From positions 1-64,000 of the forward strand of contig CALXUG010000010.1 of NCBI GenBank assembly GCA_944391625.1: DNA of 64,000 nucleotides. Direction: 5' to 3'. The notes beneath the pieces are model-generated. The model was not told where the DNA came from. It saw only the letters and a program-made list of their open reading frames with translations, and searched no databases. This stretch comes from an uncultured Clostridia bacterium (GTDB taxonomy: Bacteria > Bacillota > Peptococcia > Peptococcales > Peptococcaceae). Every line of letters starts with the position of its first letter. Within the stretch, counting starts at the first letter, position 1. Of the stretch, positions 44,915 through 54,029 are shown piece after piece. The position numbers and the translations under genes are program-made.

Positions 44915-45739
44915 TTATTCACCGGTGCCAAAATATTTAGCAAACAGTTCGTCAAAGGTACCGTTTTCTTTTACATTGGCTAAACCTGTGTTCAGTTTAT
45001 CCAACAATTCGGTATTGCCTTTGGCAACAGCGATAGCGAATTGTTCTTCTTCACCTTCCGGCACTACAAATTGAGCAGCAATTTTGGTTTCTTCTGGATG
45101 CAGTTCTACATATTTATTGTTAACAGGAATATCCATAACAACAGCATCAACAGAACCATTTGCCAGTTCCATCATGCAGATATTGATGTCAGACAGAATT
45201 TTTACATCAGCAACTACGCCAGCTTCTTGTAGTTCCATACATTTGTCTGCGCCAGTGGTACCCTGCTGAGATGCAACAACTTTACCGGCCAGATCTTCTT
45301 CACTCTTAATATCTTCATTGTCGATGGCAACAGCAATATTCAAACCTGCATCATAGTAAGTATCAGTAAAATCAACCTGTTCCAGTCTTTCCGGAGTTAC
45401 AGACATACCGGCAATAACTGCATCAATCTGTCCATTGCTCAAAGCCATGGTCAAACCGTCAAATTCCTGATTGTGAATTTCTACAGTCATACCCTGATCA
45501 GCAGCGATAGCATTGATTAAATCAATATCAAAACCGATTGGAGTTTTTCCGTCTTCATCCATATATTCAAACGGGCGGAATGCTGCATTAGTACCAACTT
45601 TTAATACCACTGCTTCTCCGTCAGCAGATGCGTTGGCATCTGTGCCCTGATTGGCATCGCCGCCGTTGCCGCAGCCTGCAAACAAAACCATGCTGGCAGC
45701 CATAATACCAGCGACAAAAACTTTACTAAACTTTTTCAT
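44915..45739 (-). CDS. Polar amino acid ABC transporter, substrate-binding lipoprotein
   Basis: I start at MKKFSKVFVAGIMAASMV, nine bases after AGAGGGG, giving 274 residues. The signal ends in a lipobox (LFAGC), then a Gly/Asn/Asp linker. The family pattern is clear: GFDIDLINAIAADQG, DAVIAGMSVTPERLEQVDFTDTYYDAGL and the late SVDAVVMDIPVNNKYV. It binds a polar amino acid outside the membrane; which one cannot be stated. The sequence before it holds a DnaA-box cluster. Confidence 0.92.
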   Translation of the reverse strand: MKKFSKVFVAGIMAASMVLFAGCGNGGDANQGTDANASADGEAVVLKVGTNAAFRPFEYMDEDGKTPIGFDIDLINAIAADQGMTVEIHNQEFDGLTMALSNGQIDAVIAGMSVTPERLEQVDFTDTYYDAGLNIAVAIDNEDIKSEEDLAGKVVASQQGTTGADKCMELQEAGVVADVKILSDINICMMELANGSVDAVVMDIPVNNKYVELHPEETKIAAQFVVPEGEEEQFAIAVAKGNTELLDKLNTGLANVKENGTFDELFAKYFGTGE

Positions 45740-45879
45740 CAAAAATACCCCTCTCATTTTCCCTTTACGGTGTTTATAATGTAATTCAGATAAATTTAAT
45801 GATACCGATTCCCTGTCCAATTTGCAATCATTTTCTATTTATTTTACAACTTTTTTACAATTATGATTTTTTCAAAAAA

Positions 45880-45998
45880 TTATCAACAGAACATGCTATC
45901 CCATCTATGGATATTGTGGATAAATAATTGCTTGTCCCGTGGTTAAGCCATTATGTATCTACACTATTTGTGGATAAGTTACAGCTGCCTGTGTATAA
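45880..45998. promoter_or_regulatory. Cluster of DnaA-box-like sequences
   Basis: Two perfect boxes in the same orientation (TGTGGATAA at 45915-45923 and 45969-45977) and two one-mismatch boxes (TTATCAACA at 45880-45888; TGTGTATAA at 45990-45998) lie in a 120-bp gap next to a very AT-rich stretch at 45835-45880. Such clusters can titrate DnaA, regulate genes or mark origin-type DNA. No dnaA gene is in the window. Confidence 0.55.
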
Positions 45999-46007
45999 CA
46001 TCTTTCT

Positions 46008-46703
46008 TTAATCATGTCCGGCCGCCAGACAGATTCCTTTTATCTGCGCTGCTCCGTAACGATGCAGCACACCGGCGCAGGCGCGCAACGTAGAACCGGT
46101 GGTAAACACATCATCCACCAATAAAATCTTTTTGCCAGTAATCTGTACACCAGATTTCAATGTAAAAGCGCCGTCCAGATTGTGCAGCCGCTGGTTGCGG
46201 TTTAGACCTGTTTGATGAGGCGTATTCCGCACTCGGCGCAGACAATCCCAGAAGGGAATCCCGCTTTTTGCCGATAGCCCGCGGGCCAGCAAAGTGCTTT
46301 GATTATAGCCGCGCTCCCGCAATCGTTTGGGGTGCAGCGGCACAGATACCAATATGTCATAATCATCCGGCAGCAGTAGCGCCAGTTCTTCCGCCAGCAC
46401 CTCTGCCAGCCAGGGCTTATTGCGAAATTTAAAATCCAGTATGACCTGCTGCCAACTTTGCTGATAGGGCCAAAGCGCAATATTTCCTGTCAGATAAGCA
46501 GGCCAGTCCCGGCAAGTGCGGCATTGGGCACTGCAAACACCAAAGCTGTGACAACGCTGACACTGCCCATACACACTCCGTTTTTGCAATGCCTCTGCCC
46601 TGCATTCCTGACAAATTTGCAGTCTGGGCTGCCGTTTCAGACAAATGGGACAAACCGGCGGCAACGGAAATAAAAAATCATACACAAGCTGTAACAGATT
46701 CAC
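46008..46703 (-). CDS. comF: ComF family protein (phosphoribosyltransferase fold)
   Basis: The GTG start lies eight bases after AAAGGAG, giving 231 residues. Four Cys pairs in the first 75 residues (CPICLKRQ, CQECRAE, CQRCHSF, CRTCRDW) form the N-terminal zinc region, and the PRPP-binding loop ILLVDDVFTTGSTL lies near the end, with VPLHPKRLRERGYNQS before it. ComF supports DNA uptake in transformable bacteria and possibly nucleotide salvage. It precedes the divergent radical SAM gene. Confidence 0.92.
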   Translation of the reverse strand: MNLLQLVYDFLFPLPPVCPICLKRQPRLQICQECRAEALQKRSVYGQCQRCHSFGVCSAQCRTCRDWPAYLTGNIALWPYQQSWQQVILDFKFRNKPWLAEVLAEELALLLPDDYDILVSVPLHPKRLRERGYNQSTLLARGLSAKSGIPFWDCLRRVRNTPHQTGLNRNQRLHNLDGAFTLKSGVQITGKKILLVDDVFTTGSTLRACAGVLHRYGAAQIKGICLAAGHD

Positions 46704-46886
46704 ACCGATTGCTCCTTTCTTCCAAACACCAATCATTTCCTCTTGCAAAACACAAACAAATGTTTTATGATAAGTACAAACAGATATTCTTATTTTTAGC
46801 CAAACCGGTTCTGCCCAATGGCGCTGAAAAGGTATCTTACTTTATCACACTATAGAAATCAGTTTCATCATAACAGGAGAACGACT

Positions 46887-48239
46887 ATGAATCTAACAGA
46901 AAAATTAAAAATCTTAGCTGATGCTGCCAAATATGACGTATCTTGTTCCTCCTCCGGTTCTTCCAGGCAAGGCCCGAAAGGAACCCTGGGCTCTGCGGCA
47001 CGGGCTGGCATCTGCCACTCCTTTACCGCCGACGGCCGCTGCATTTCGCTGTTAAAAATTCTGATGACCAACCATTGCATCTACGACTGCGCTTACTGCT
47101 TAAACCGACGCTCCAATGACAGACCGCGAGCGGCCTTCACGGTAGACGAACTGGTGACGCTTACCATGAATTTTTATCGCCGCAATTATATCGAAGGATT
47201 GTTTCTCAGTTCGGCCATCATCGGTTCGGCAGACTACACCATGGAACTACTGGTAAAAGTGGTGGAAACATTGCGCTATCAGCATAAATTTCATGGTTAT
47301 ATTCACTTGAAAGCCATTCCCGGCGCCAATCCCCTGCTGATCCAGCGGGCAGGACAGGTGGCAGACCGGCTCAGCGTCAATATGGAATTGCCCTCAGAAA
47401 AATCTCTGGCCTTATTAGCGCCGGAAAAGAAAAAACAAGCCATTCTGCTGCCCATGCAGCAAATCCAGCAGGGAATTACCCAGCAAAAACAGGAACGGGC
47501 TTTATCCCGCAAAACGCCTGCATTTGTACCAGCCGGACAAACCACTCAAATGATTGTGGGAGCTTCGCAGGAAAACGATCTGCAGATTTTACGGCTGTCT
47601 GCCGCATTGTATCAGAAATTTTCTATGAAGCGGGTGTATTTTTCCGCCTATGTGCCAATCAATGAGGACAACCGGCTGCCGCAGATTGCCCAGCCGCCTA
47701 TGCTGCGGGAAAACCGTCTTTACCAGGCCGATTGGCTGATGCGTTTTTATGGCTTTGATGCCAATGAACTGTTGGAAGAAAGCAATCCCAACTTTGATCC
47801 TGATTATGACCCCAAAATTATTTGGGCGGTGCGGCACCCAGAACAATTTCCGGTAGAAATCAATACTGCATCCTATCAACAGCTCATCCGTGTGCCGGGG
47901 TTAGGTATCCGCTGCGCCAAACGCATTGTCAGCGCCCGCAAAACAGGCCGACTGGATTTTTCCGACCTGCGCCGCATGCATATTTCATTAAAACGGGCCC
48001 AATATTTTATCACCTGTAAGGGACGTTATTATCAGATCCAGGACCCACAGCCCCAAATGATACTTCGCGCTCTGAAACCCAAGGCCCGTTCGCCTTATCA
48101 ACAGCTCACGCTGTTTTCGGACCCGGCTGCGGAGACTCACAGCAATGTGGAAGTGCTGGAACCAACGGCCTTTTTCCCTGCAAAAGCAACAGCCTCTGCC
48201 CCAACAGACAGCACAACGGATCTGCTGCCTGTATTTTGA
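46887..48239 (+). CDS. Putative DNA modification/repair radical SAM protein (TIGR03916-like)
   Basis: From the ATG after ACAGGAGA the protein has 450 residues. The radical SAM cluster motif CIYDCAYC places Cys at about 64, 68 and 71. A helix-hairpin-helix near the C-terminus (INTASYQQLIRVPGLGIRCA, then GRLDFSDLRRM) suggests DNA binding. This protein type usually sits beside a DUF4130 protein, as here. It is predicted to modify or repair DNA with SAM chemistry. Its exact reaction is not established. Confidence 0.9.
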   Translation: MNLTEKLKILADAAKYDVSCSSSGSSRQGPKGTLGSAARAGICHSFTADGRCISLLKILMTNHCIYDCAYCLNRRSNDRPRAAFTVDELVTLTMNFYRRNYIEGLFLSSAIIGSADYTMELLVKVVETLRYQHKFHGYIHLKAIPGANPLLIQRAGQVADRLSVNMELPSEKSLALLAPEKKKQAILLPMQQIQQGITQQKQERALSRKTPAFVPAGQTTQMIVGASQENDLQILRLSAALYQKFSMKRVYFSAYVPINEDNRLPQIAQPPMLRENRLYQADWLMRFYGFDANELLEESNPNFDPDYDPKIIWAVRHPEQFPVEINTASYQQLIRVPGLGIRCAKRIVSARKTGRLDFSDLRRMHISLKRAQYFITCKGRYYQIQDPQPQMILRALKPKARSPYQQLTLFSDPAAETHSNVEVLEPTAFFPAKATASAPTDSTTDLLPVF

Positions 48240-48418
48240 CAAAAAAGTTTGCACTGCCATTCAACATAAGCAAACAAATTAAAAAAACGAAACAAGTATC
48301 ATGCAACGGACAAAACATAACCGGAATCAACCTTTGCAATCCGATTACAATCAGTTTCATCCCATCACATCAGTAGAAACCGATTTTTGTCCAAAATGTT
48401 ACGAAAGGAAGCTATTTT

Positions 48419-49168
48419 ATGAACACATATTTATATGACGGCAGTTTTGACGGTTTGCTGACTGCATTCTTTTACGCCTATCGAGATGCCGATGTTTACA
48501 CCATCACCCGTTGGCAAAACTATCAGCCGGACTTACTGTCCCACCCCCACCGCATTTCTACCCAGGCGGATAAAGCGGAACGTCTTTATCGTTCCATTCA
48601 GCAAAAGCTGTCCCAAAACACACTACACAACCTCTATCTGCTGTATCTCAGCGAACTGCCAGACTGCGACTGGCTGGGGCTGCGCTATCTGCGGCTCTGC
48701 TACGCACAGGGGGCGGGCATCAACCGAGCCAAGCATCATCCTGTTATCCGGCAGGTAGAAGACTATCGTCATAAAGTAACTACAGAACTTGAGCATATGA
48801 AAGGATTTCTGCGTTTTCAGCAGGTTGCGCCGCTTACGTTTTACGCCTGCTTTGCGCCGGATCATAATCAGCTGCCATTGCTGCAGCCCCATTTGCAGCG
48901 GCGCTTCTCTGATCAGAACATGATTGTTCATGATGAAAAGCGAAACTGCGCACTGGTTTATGATCTACAGCGCAGTGTATTGATCCCCTTTACTCAGGCA
49001 GATGCCGCCCAACTGTTGCAGCATCAGCAGGATGATACCATAGACCTGTTCCGGCAGTATTTTCAGTCTATCAATATTCCAGAGCGGGCCAATCCGCGAT
49101 TGCAGGCGCAGTATATGCCCCATCGGTATCGCCAGTATATGCAAGAAACCCAGCCTGTACAAAACTGA
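48419..49168 (+). CDS. Putative DNA repair protein (TIGR03915/DUF4130-like)
   Basis: The 249-residue protein begins NTYLYDGSFDGLLTAFFYAY and holds the later FLRFQQVAPLTFYACFAPDHNQLPLLQPH, the pattern of DUF4130 proteins that pair with the radical SAM protein upstream. Some members are annotated as uracil-DNA-glycosylase-like, although I see no clear glycosylase motif. It follows the radical SAM gene after 179 bp with its own AAAGGAAG site. Confidence 0.85.
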   Translation: MNTYLYDGSFDGLLTAFFYAYRDADVYTITRWQNYQPDLLSHPHRISTQADKAERLYRSIQQKLSQNTLHNLYLLYLSELPDCDWLGLRYLRLCYAQGAGINRAKHHPVIRQVEDYRHKVTTELEHMKGFLRFQQVAPLTFYACFAPDHNQLPLLQPHLQRRFSDQNMIVHDEKRNCALVYDLQRSVLIPFTQADAAQLLQHQQDDTIDLFRQYFQSINIPERANPRLQAQYMPHRYRQYMQETQPVQN

Positions 49169-49265
49169 TCTGAAAATTGCAGCGCCATTCCTTGTTGGAG
49201 TCAGTATAAAAGAAATACTCACCGGCGGCAAGCAAATTCGTTCGTCAAAATTTTCAACAAATCTC

Positions 49266-49320
49266 AAAAAAAGAAATCCTGTCCCAACGGCATATTCCCA
49301 TTGAGACAGGATTTCTTTTT
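49266..49320. terminator. Bidirectional terminator between the DUF4130 and codY genes
   Basis: AAAGAAATCCTGTC and GACAGGATTTCTTT pair perfectly over a 22-base loop that itself can fold (AACGG..CCATT), and A and T runs flank it, so it serves both genes. Confidence 0.85.
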
Positions 49321-49536
49321 CTTTGACAGCATATCCATTTTTTTCATCTGTTTTCCCGTATAAAAGTTCAGGCTTCTTTCAAAATTTTTTATTGTTTTGC
49401 CATAACATAATGAATGGACTATAGCGATGAATCTCTCCGCTTTGCCAATCTCCTTTTGGGCAGAAAAATTGCCGGCAGGAAAATCCCACCGGCAAATAAT
49501 TTGCTTCATTTTATAAAACAGACGTCCGCTTACACA

Positions 49537-50268
49537 CTAAATAGCAGCCAATTCTTCATATAAATAATCATTCAAAATTTTAATATAGGTGCCTTTCATT
49601 CCCAAAGAGCGGGCGTCAATCACACCGGCGCTCTCCAGCTTGCGCAGCGCATTGACAATGACAGAACGGGTCAGCTTATATTCTTCCGCCAGTTTGCTGG
49701 CCACCAGAAAGCCCTCGTTGCCGTCTATTTCATTAAAAATATATTTTACCGCTTCCAGCTCCGAATAAGACAATACTTCCAATGCCAGCTGCACTACATT
49801 TTTCTTGCGCGCCTCTGTTTCCGCCTTTCTGCTGGCGGCCCGAATCATCATCACAGAAGCCAGCGTTGCCGCATATTCGGTCAGCAGCTGTCCTTCTTCG
49901 GCAAATGGTTCCTGCTCCCTGCCGCAAATCAACAGCCCCATAGGCTCACTCTGTCCGTTTACCGGCACCAATGCCAGATAATTGCCATTGTGCTGCTGAT
50001 TGCAAACAGGATGACGGATGGACAGCATCCAATCCAGATTATCCTGGCTGCACTGGTGCTGTTCCAGTTCCTGCCGGCTCAACAGCTGCATACCTTCGGT
50101 ATCTTTACAGCCCAGCAACGCCCCTTCTTTATTGATAATATAAACACTGCACTGCAGCAAACTGTGCAGCTGTTCTGCCGCATTCTGAAAATCCAGTGCA
50201 TCCACTGTAGCCTTCTGCATCATATGATGTAATGTTCTATTTTTCTCCAATACCTGTTCTAATTCCAT
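49537..50268 (-). CDS. codY: GTP-sensing transcriptional regulator CodY
   Basis: The 243 residues have an N-terminal GAF domain (SVYIINKEGALLGCKDT and the loop before it bind Ile/Leu/Val) and the C-terminal winged helix VASKLAEEYKLTRSVIVNAL followed by KLESAGVIDARSLGMKGTY, nearly invariant in CodY. CodY represses amino acid biosynthesis when branched-chain amino acids and GTP are abundant. It is separated from ilv genes by dusB and a small module. Length is slightly under the usual 255-260. Confidence 0.95.
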   Translation of the reverse strand: MELEQVLEKNRTLHHMMQKATVDALDFQNAAEQLHSLLQCSVYIINKEGALLGCKDTEGMQLLSRQELEQHQCSQDNLDWMLSIRHPVCNQQHNGNYLALVPVNGQSEPMGLLICGREQEPFAEEGQLLTEYAATLASVMMIRAASRKAETEARKKNVVQLALEVLSYSELEAVKYIFNEIDGNEGFLVASKLAEEYKLTRSVIVNALRKLESAGVIDARSLGMKGTYIKILNDYLYEELAAI

Positions 50269-50372
50269 TTTTTATTCCTCCTAAAAGATTATGTTTTCAT
50301 GATACTAGTATTATTACCAAAGATTTACATAATATTCACAGAAGGCAAAATTTTATCAGAACATTTTATTGT

Positions 50373-51329
50373 TTAGAATTTCATTTGCAATAATTGAACC
50401 AAATCTTCCATAGTTGTTACAGTATTAATCTGATCCCGCATCCGCGCTGCATGGGGCAGCCCTTTATAATACCAGGCAATATGCTTACGCAACTCCTTCA
50501 TAGCCACATATTCCCCTTTTTCTGCGCAAATCAGCTGCGCATGATGCAAAATCACCGCTTTGCGCTGCTCCAGTTCCGGCTCCAGATCATAATTGCCTGT
50601 ACGCAGATAATCTACCATCTGCCGATACAGCCACGGTCTACCCAGCGCGCCCCGCCCCAGCATAATGCCGTCACAGCCGGTTTGCTCCAACATGGCTTTG
50701 CCATCCTCCGGCGCAAAAATATCGCCATTGCCAATCACCGGCACCGATACCGCCGCTTTCACACGGCCAATGATATCCCAATCGGCCTTACCGCTGTAGT
50801 ACTGCATACGGGTACGGCCATGCACTGCAATAGCGCTGACACCGGCAGCTTCCATCTGTTTGGCATATTCCACCGCATTAACATGGTCATCGTCCCAGCC
50901 TTTGCGGATTTTTACCGTAACCGGTACAGTAACCGCCTTTACCATTGCTTCTACAATCTGCACAGCCAATTCCAGATTACGCATCAAAGAGGAACCTTCT
51001 CCATTATTGACTACCTTGGGCACCGGACAGCCCATATTGATATCAATCATCTGCGCGCCATACTCCTGCATAATGCGGGCCCCTTCGGCCATCACATCAG
51101 GCTCAGAGCCAAAAATCTGCATATTGACCGGCTGCTGCTCCCCTTCCATATTCATCAGCAAATAGGTTTTTTTATTCTGATAAGTCAGCGCTTTGGCACT
51201 GATCATCTCTGTATACACCAGACCGCAGCCATATTCTCTGGCAATCAGCCGGGCAGGCCGATCACTGATGCCTGCCATCGGCGCCGCCACCACAGGATTT
51301 TCCTGTAAAATCTGTTTGATATCTATCAT
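50373..51329 (-). CDS. dus: tRNA-dihydrouridine synthase (DusB type)
   Basis: From the ATG after GGGAG the protein has 318 residues, typical for this family. It shows NPVVAAPMAGISDRPAR, the catalytic cysteine in NMGCPVPKVVNNGEGSSLM, and FMN-binding pieces VKIRKGWDDDHVN, VHGRTRMQYYSG, VIGNGDIF and GIMLGRGALGRPWL. The enzyme reduces uridines in the D-loop of tRNA. The longer frame upstream lacks a ribosome site. Confidence 0.94.
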   Translation of the reverse strand: MIDIKQILQENPVVAAPMAGISDRPARLIAREYGCGLVYTEMISAKALTYQNKKTYLLMNMEGEQQPVNMQIFGSEPDVMAEGARIMQEYGAQMIDINMGCPVPKVVNNGEGSSLMRNLELAVQIVEAMVKAVTVPVTVKIRKGWDDDHVNAVEYAKQMEAAGVSAIAVHGRTRMQYYSGKADWDIIGRVKAAVSVPVIGNGDIFAPEDGKAMLEQTGCDGIMLGRGALGRPWLYRQMVDYLRTGNYDLEPELEQRKAVILHHAQLICAEKGEYVAMKELRKHIAWYYKGLPHAARMRDQINTVTTMEDLVQLLQMKF

Positions 51330-51543
51330 CGTGTTTACTCCCATTATCCGTGTTTTTACATTATCTCCGTTTGTTTCATCCATTTTTTGCTTTCTTAGTA
51401 TAACAAATTCTATTTTTCCGTGCAAGAAACCGCTATCACAATATTGTTACCATCCGCAAAAGAATTTAGATAAAGGAAACACGACAACATCAGATTTACA
51501 CGACCCACAGCAAAAAGCAAGCAACAGCAATGGTATCATGATA

Positions 51544-51756
51544 TTATTCATCAAAATAAAATAGATCCTCAAATTTTTTATCCAAAGCGATGCATAAAAT
51601 CAGGGCCAGCTTTGCCGTTGGATTGAATTGCCCCGTTTCAATGGAGCTGATGGTATTGCGCGACACTCCCACCAGTTCCGCCAGTGCTGATTGGGAAAGT
51701 TTTTTCTCCGTCCGCGCCTCTTTTAAATGGTTCTTTAATATCAATTTATCATCCAT
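51544..51756 (-). CDS. Small XRE-family repressor
   Basis: The 70-residue protein is essentially one helix-turn-helix domain (KNHLKEARTEKKLSQSALAE, then LVGVSRNTISSIETGQFNP). The start codon overlaps the stop of the membrane-protein gene by one base. It probably regulates that two-gene operon. It resembles the module at 62.5-63.4 kb. Confidence 0.9.
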   Translation of the reverse strand: MDDKLILKNHLKEARTEKKLSQSALAELVGVSRNTISSIETGQFNPTAKLALILCIALDKKFEDLFYFDE

Positions 51757-52070
51757 CAGAATATCCCCGCACAAAATATATAAAAATAGTACGCCGCTAA
51801 CAGCAGCATGACAACACCGCTGGCTGTTACCCATTTCTTGTTCAGCATAATCCCTTCATAAGCAAAACCAAGACCGGATGTGCAAAATAAAATAGAGATA
51901 ATATCCGCCGGAAATTCTGCAAAAAATAATTTGATTCCCATAATGATAATCCCTAAAATGGTCAGTCCCCAAAGAGAAAACGCATCCCGTTTTATACGCA
52001 CTGCCTTTTCCCGTTCGTCCCCGTACACATTTTCTTTTTTACTTCTGGCCAAAATTTCTTCCTTATTCAT
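51756..52070 (-). CDS. Small two- to three-helix membrane protein (DUF6442-like)
   Basis: The 104 residues have a charged N-terminus with Glu/Lys and Arg (ILARSKKENVYGDEREKAVRI) and then three hydrophobic segments (LWGLTILGIIIMGIKLFF, ISILFCTSGLGFAYEGIML and VVMLLLAAYYFYIF). The pattern is that of DUF6442-type proteins, which occur with small XRE regulators. No function is known. It forms an operon with the downstream XRE gene. Confidence 0.75.
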   Translation of the reverse strand: MNKEEILARSKKENVYGDEREKAVRIKRDAFSLWGLTILGIIIMGIKLFFAEFPADIISILFCTSGLGFAYEGIMLNKKWVTASGVVMLLLAAYYFYIFCAGIF

Positions 52071-52163
52071 AAATGATACCTCCTTCTATGCCAAGTTTTA
52101 TTTGCATCTATACTATATCATCGCCAAGTATACTTGTCAACAGTTTTGACAAGTTTTCTATGC

Positions 52164-52200
52164 AAAAACCGGAAAGCTGCGCAATGCAACCTTCCGGTTT
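52164..52200. terminator. Terminator-like hairpin
   Basis: AAACCGGAA and TTCCGGTTT form a 9-bp stem with a run of T on the minus strand (and A on the other). It lies between the ilv operon end and the small membrane-protein gene. Confidence 0.7.
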
Positions 52201-52290
52201 GAGTTGTTTTAACTTAGTCTGTCTCTTTTTTTTCAACATTTATAATTTACTTAATCCTATTCAATTCTCTGTATGATTCCCGGGTAAAAT

Positions 52291-52326
52291 AAAGAAACGA
52301 CCAGCTTTTGCTGATCGTTCTTTATT
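52291..52326 (-). terminator. Terminator of the ilv operon
   Basis: On the minus strand AACGATCAGC and GCTGGTCGTT pair with one G-T mismatch and are followed by TCTTTATTTT, about 28 bp after the ilvB stop codon. Confidence 0.75.
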
Positions 52327-52353
52327 ATGATAAGGAAAACCCATCATTTTTAT

Positions 52354-54015
52354 TTATTTTTCTGGTTCCAGCACCATGTCATCCAATGCATGACCGCCCA
52401 GTACAATAGGCAGGCATAAATCATCGGGGTCAATGGCAATTTCAATAATAGAAAACCGACCATTGGCAAATGCTTCTTTTAATATGGCTGGTGCTTCTTC
52501 TTTATTCATAATCTGATAGCCAGCTGCGCTGTAAGCTTTGGCCAAGTCCATAAAATTAACAGTTTTGCTAAAATGAACGCCGCTATACCGCTGCCCGCTG
52601 TAATGGTACTGTAACTGACGCACCATACCCAGCACATTATTGTTGAACACCAAAATCTTGATAGGCAGTTCCTGTTCCAAAATGGTTCCTAACTCATGCA
52701 TACACATCTGGAAGCTGCCATCACCGGTTACTGCAATTACCAGATTATCCGGGCAGGCAATCTGCGCCCCAACCGCTGCCGGAATCCCATACCCCATGGT
52801 TCCCAGGCCACCGGAACTGATAAATTTCCGCGGTGATGTAAAATGATAGCTGTTGGCTGTCCAAACCTGATGCTGCCCTACATCGGTAGTAATAATGGTT
52901 TTTTCTTTGTCCACCAGTGTTTCTACCAGCTGCATGGTCCAAGGCACATTAATGCCATCGGACATAGGCAATGCGATTTGCGGATACAAATTCTCACACA
53001 CAGCCAAATCATCATATTTTTCCAGCTGCTGATTCAGCTCGGCTAATACAGCCCGCAGATCTCCTACAATGGGGATATCAATCTCCACATTTTTACCGAT
53101 TTCAGCAGGGTCTACATCCACATGAATAATTTCCGCATTAGGAGCAAAACTTCCCGGTGTACTGATTACACGGTCATCAAAACGCATCCCCAATGCCAGC
53201 AGGCAATCACAATCCTGCACTGCCAGATTGGCGCCTTCATTACCATAGGTGCCCAGCATCCCTAAGAAGCGAGGCTCATTGTCCGGATAACCGGATAAGC
53301 CCATCATGGTTGCTACCACAGTGGCATTTTTCATTTCTGCCAGTTTCATCACTTCTGCAGTAGAATTGCTGGCAACAACACCGCCACCCACACAGATAAC
53401 CATTTTGCGGGAATTTTTAATGGTTTTTACGGCCCGTTTAATCATTCCCACATGACCGGAAACTGTCGGTTTATAGCTGCGGATATCCACTTCTGTTACT
53501 GGCACATACTCGGTCACCGCCTGAGAAATATCACGAGGAATATCAATCAGCACCGGTCCCGGACGACCTGTACTTGCAATATAAAATGCTTCCGCAATAA
53601 TCCGCGGCAAATCTTCTACATTTTGTACTAAATAATTATGCTTTGTGATGGGCGAAGTGATCCCTGTAATGTCAATTTCCTGAAACGCATCTGTCCCAAT
53701 CATAGAACGGGGCACCTGCCCGGTAAAGGCTACAATTGGTACAGAGTCCATGCAAGCTGTAGCAATCCCTGTCACCAGATTGGTTGCGCCAGGGCCGGAA
53801 GTCGCCAGACAAACACCCACTTTGCCAGTTGCGCGGGCATAACCGCTGGCAGCATGGGCGCCGCCCTGCTCATTTCGGACCAATACGTGATGAATCTTAC
53901 TTTCTTTTAACGCATCATAAATTTCCAACACTGCTCCGCCCGGATAGCCGAAAATCGTATCGACCCCCTGTGCTTCCAGGGCATTTATCAAAATCTGCGC
54001 TCCGTTTAGCTGCAT
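52354..54015 (-). CDS. ilvB: Acetolactate synthase, large (catalytic) subunit, copy 2
   Basis: The 553 residues form a complete acetohydroxyacid synthase: the catalytic Glu in VRNEQGGAHAASGYARA, FAD/regulatory pieces in ILVFNNNVLGMVRQLQ, and the thiamine diphosphate motif TGDGSFQMCMHE. It is the last of four ilv genes and its start lies 14 bp after ilvC. It condenses two pyruvates, or pyruvate with 2-oxobutyrate, in valine, leucine and isoleucine synthesis. A second large subunit lies at the start of the operon. Confidence 0.95.
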   Translation of the reverse strand: MQLNGAQILINALEAQGVDTIFGYPGGAVLEIYDALKESKIHHVLVRNEQGGAHAASGYARATGKVGVCLATSGPGATNLVTGIATACMDSVPIVAFTGQVPRSMIGTDAFQEIDITGITSPITKHNYLVQNVEDLPRIIAEAFYIASTGRPGPVLIDIPRDISQAVTEYVPVTEVDIRSYKPTVSGHVGMIKRAVKTIKNSRKMVICVGGGVVASNSTAEVMKLAEMKNATVVATMMGLSGYPDNEPRFLGMLGTYGNEGANLAVQDCDCLLALGMRFDDRVISTPGSFAPNAEIIHVDVDPAEIGKNVEIDIPIVGDLRAVLAELNQQLEKYDDLAVCENLYPQIALPMSDGINVPWTMQLVETLVDKEKTIITTDVGQHQVWTANSYHFTSPRKFISSGGLGTMGYGIPAAVGAQIACPDNLVIAVTGDGSFQMCMHELGTILEQELPIKILVFNNNVLGMVRQLQYHYSGQRYSGVHFSKTVNFMDLAKAYSAAGYQIMNKEEAPAILKEAFANGRFSIIEIAIDPDDLCLPIVLGGHALDDMVLEPEK

Positions 54016-54029
54016 TTATTTCACCCCTA

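Noticed and set aside
49264-49509. 81-codon minus-strand frame downstream of codY
   Set aside because: It runs through the bidirectional terminator and is rich in Lys and Phe; no evidence of coding.
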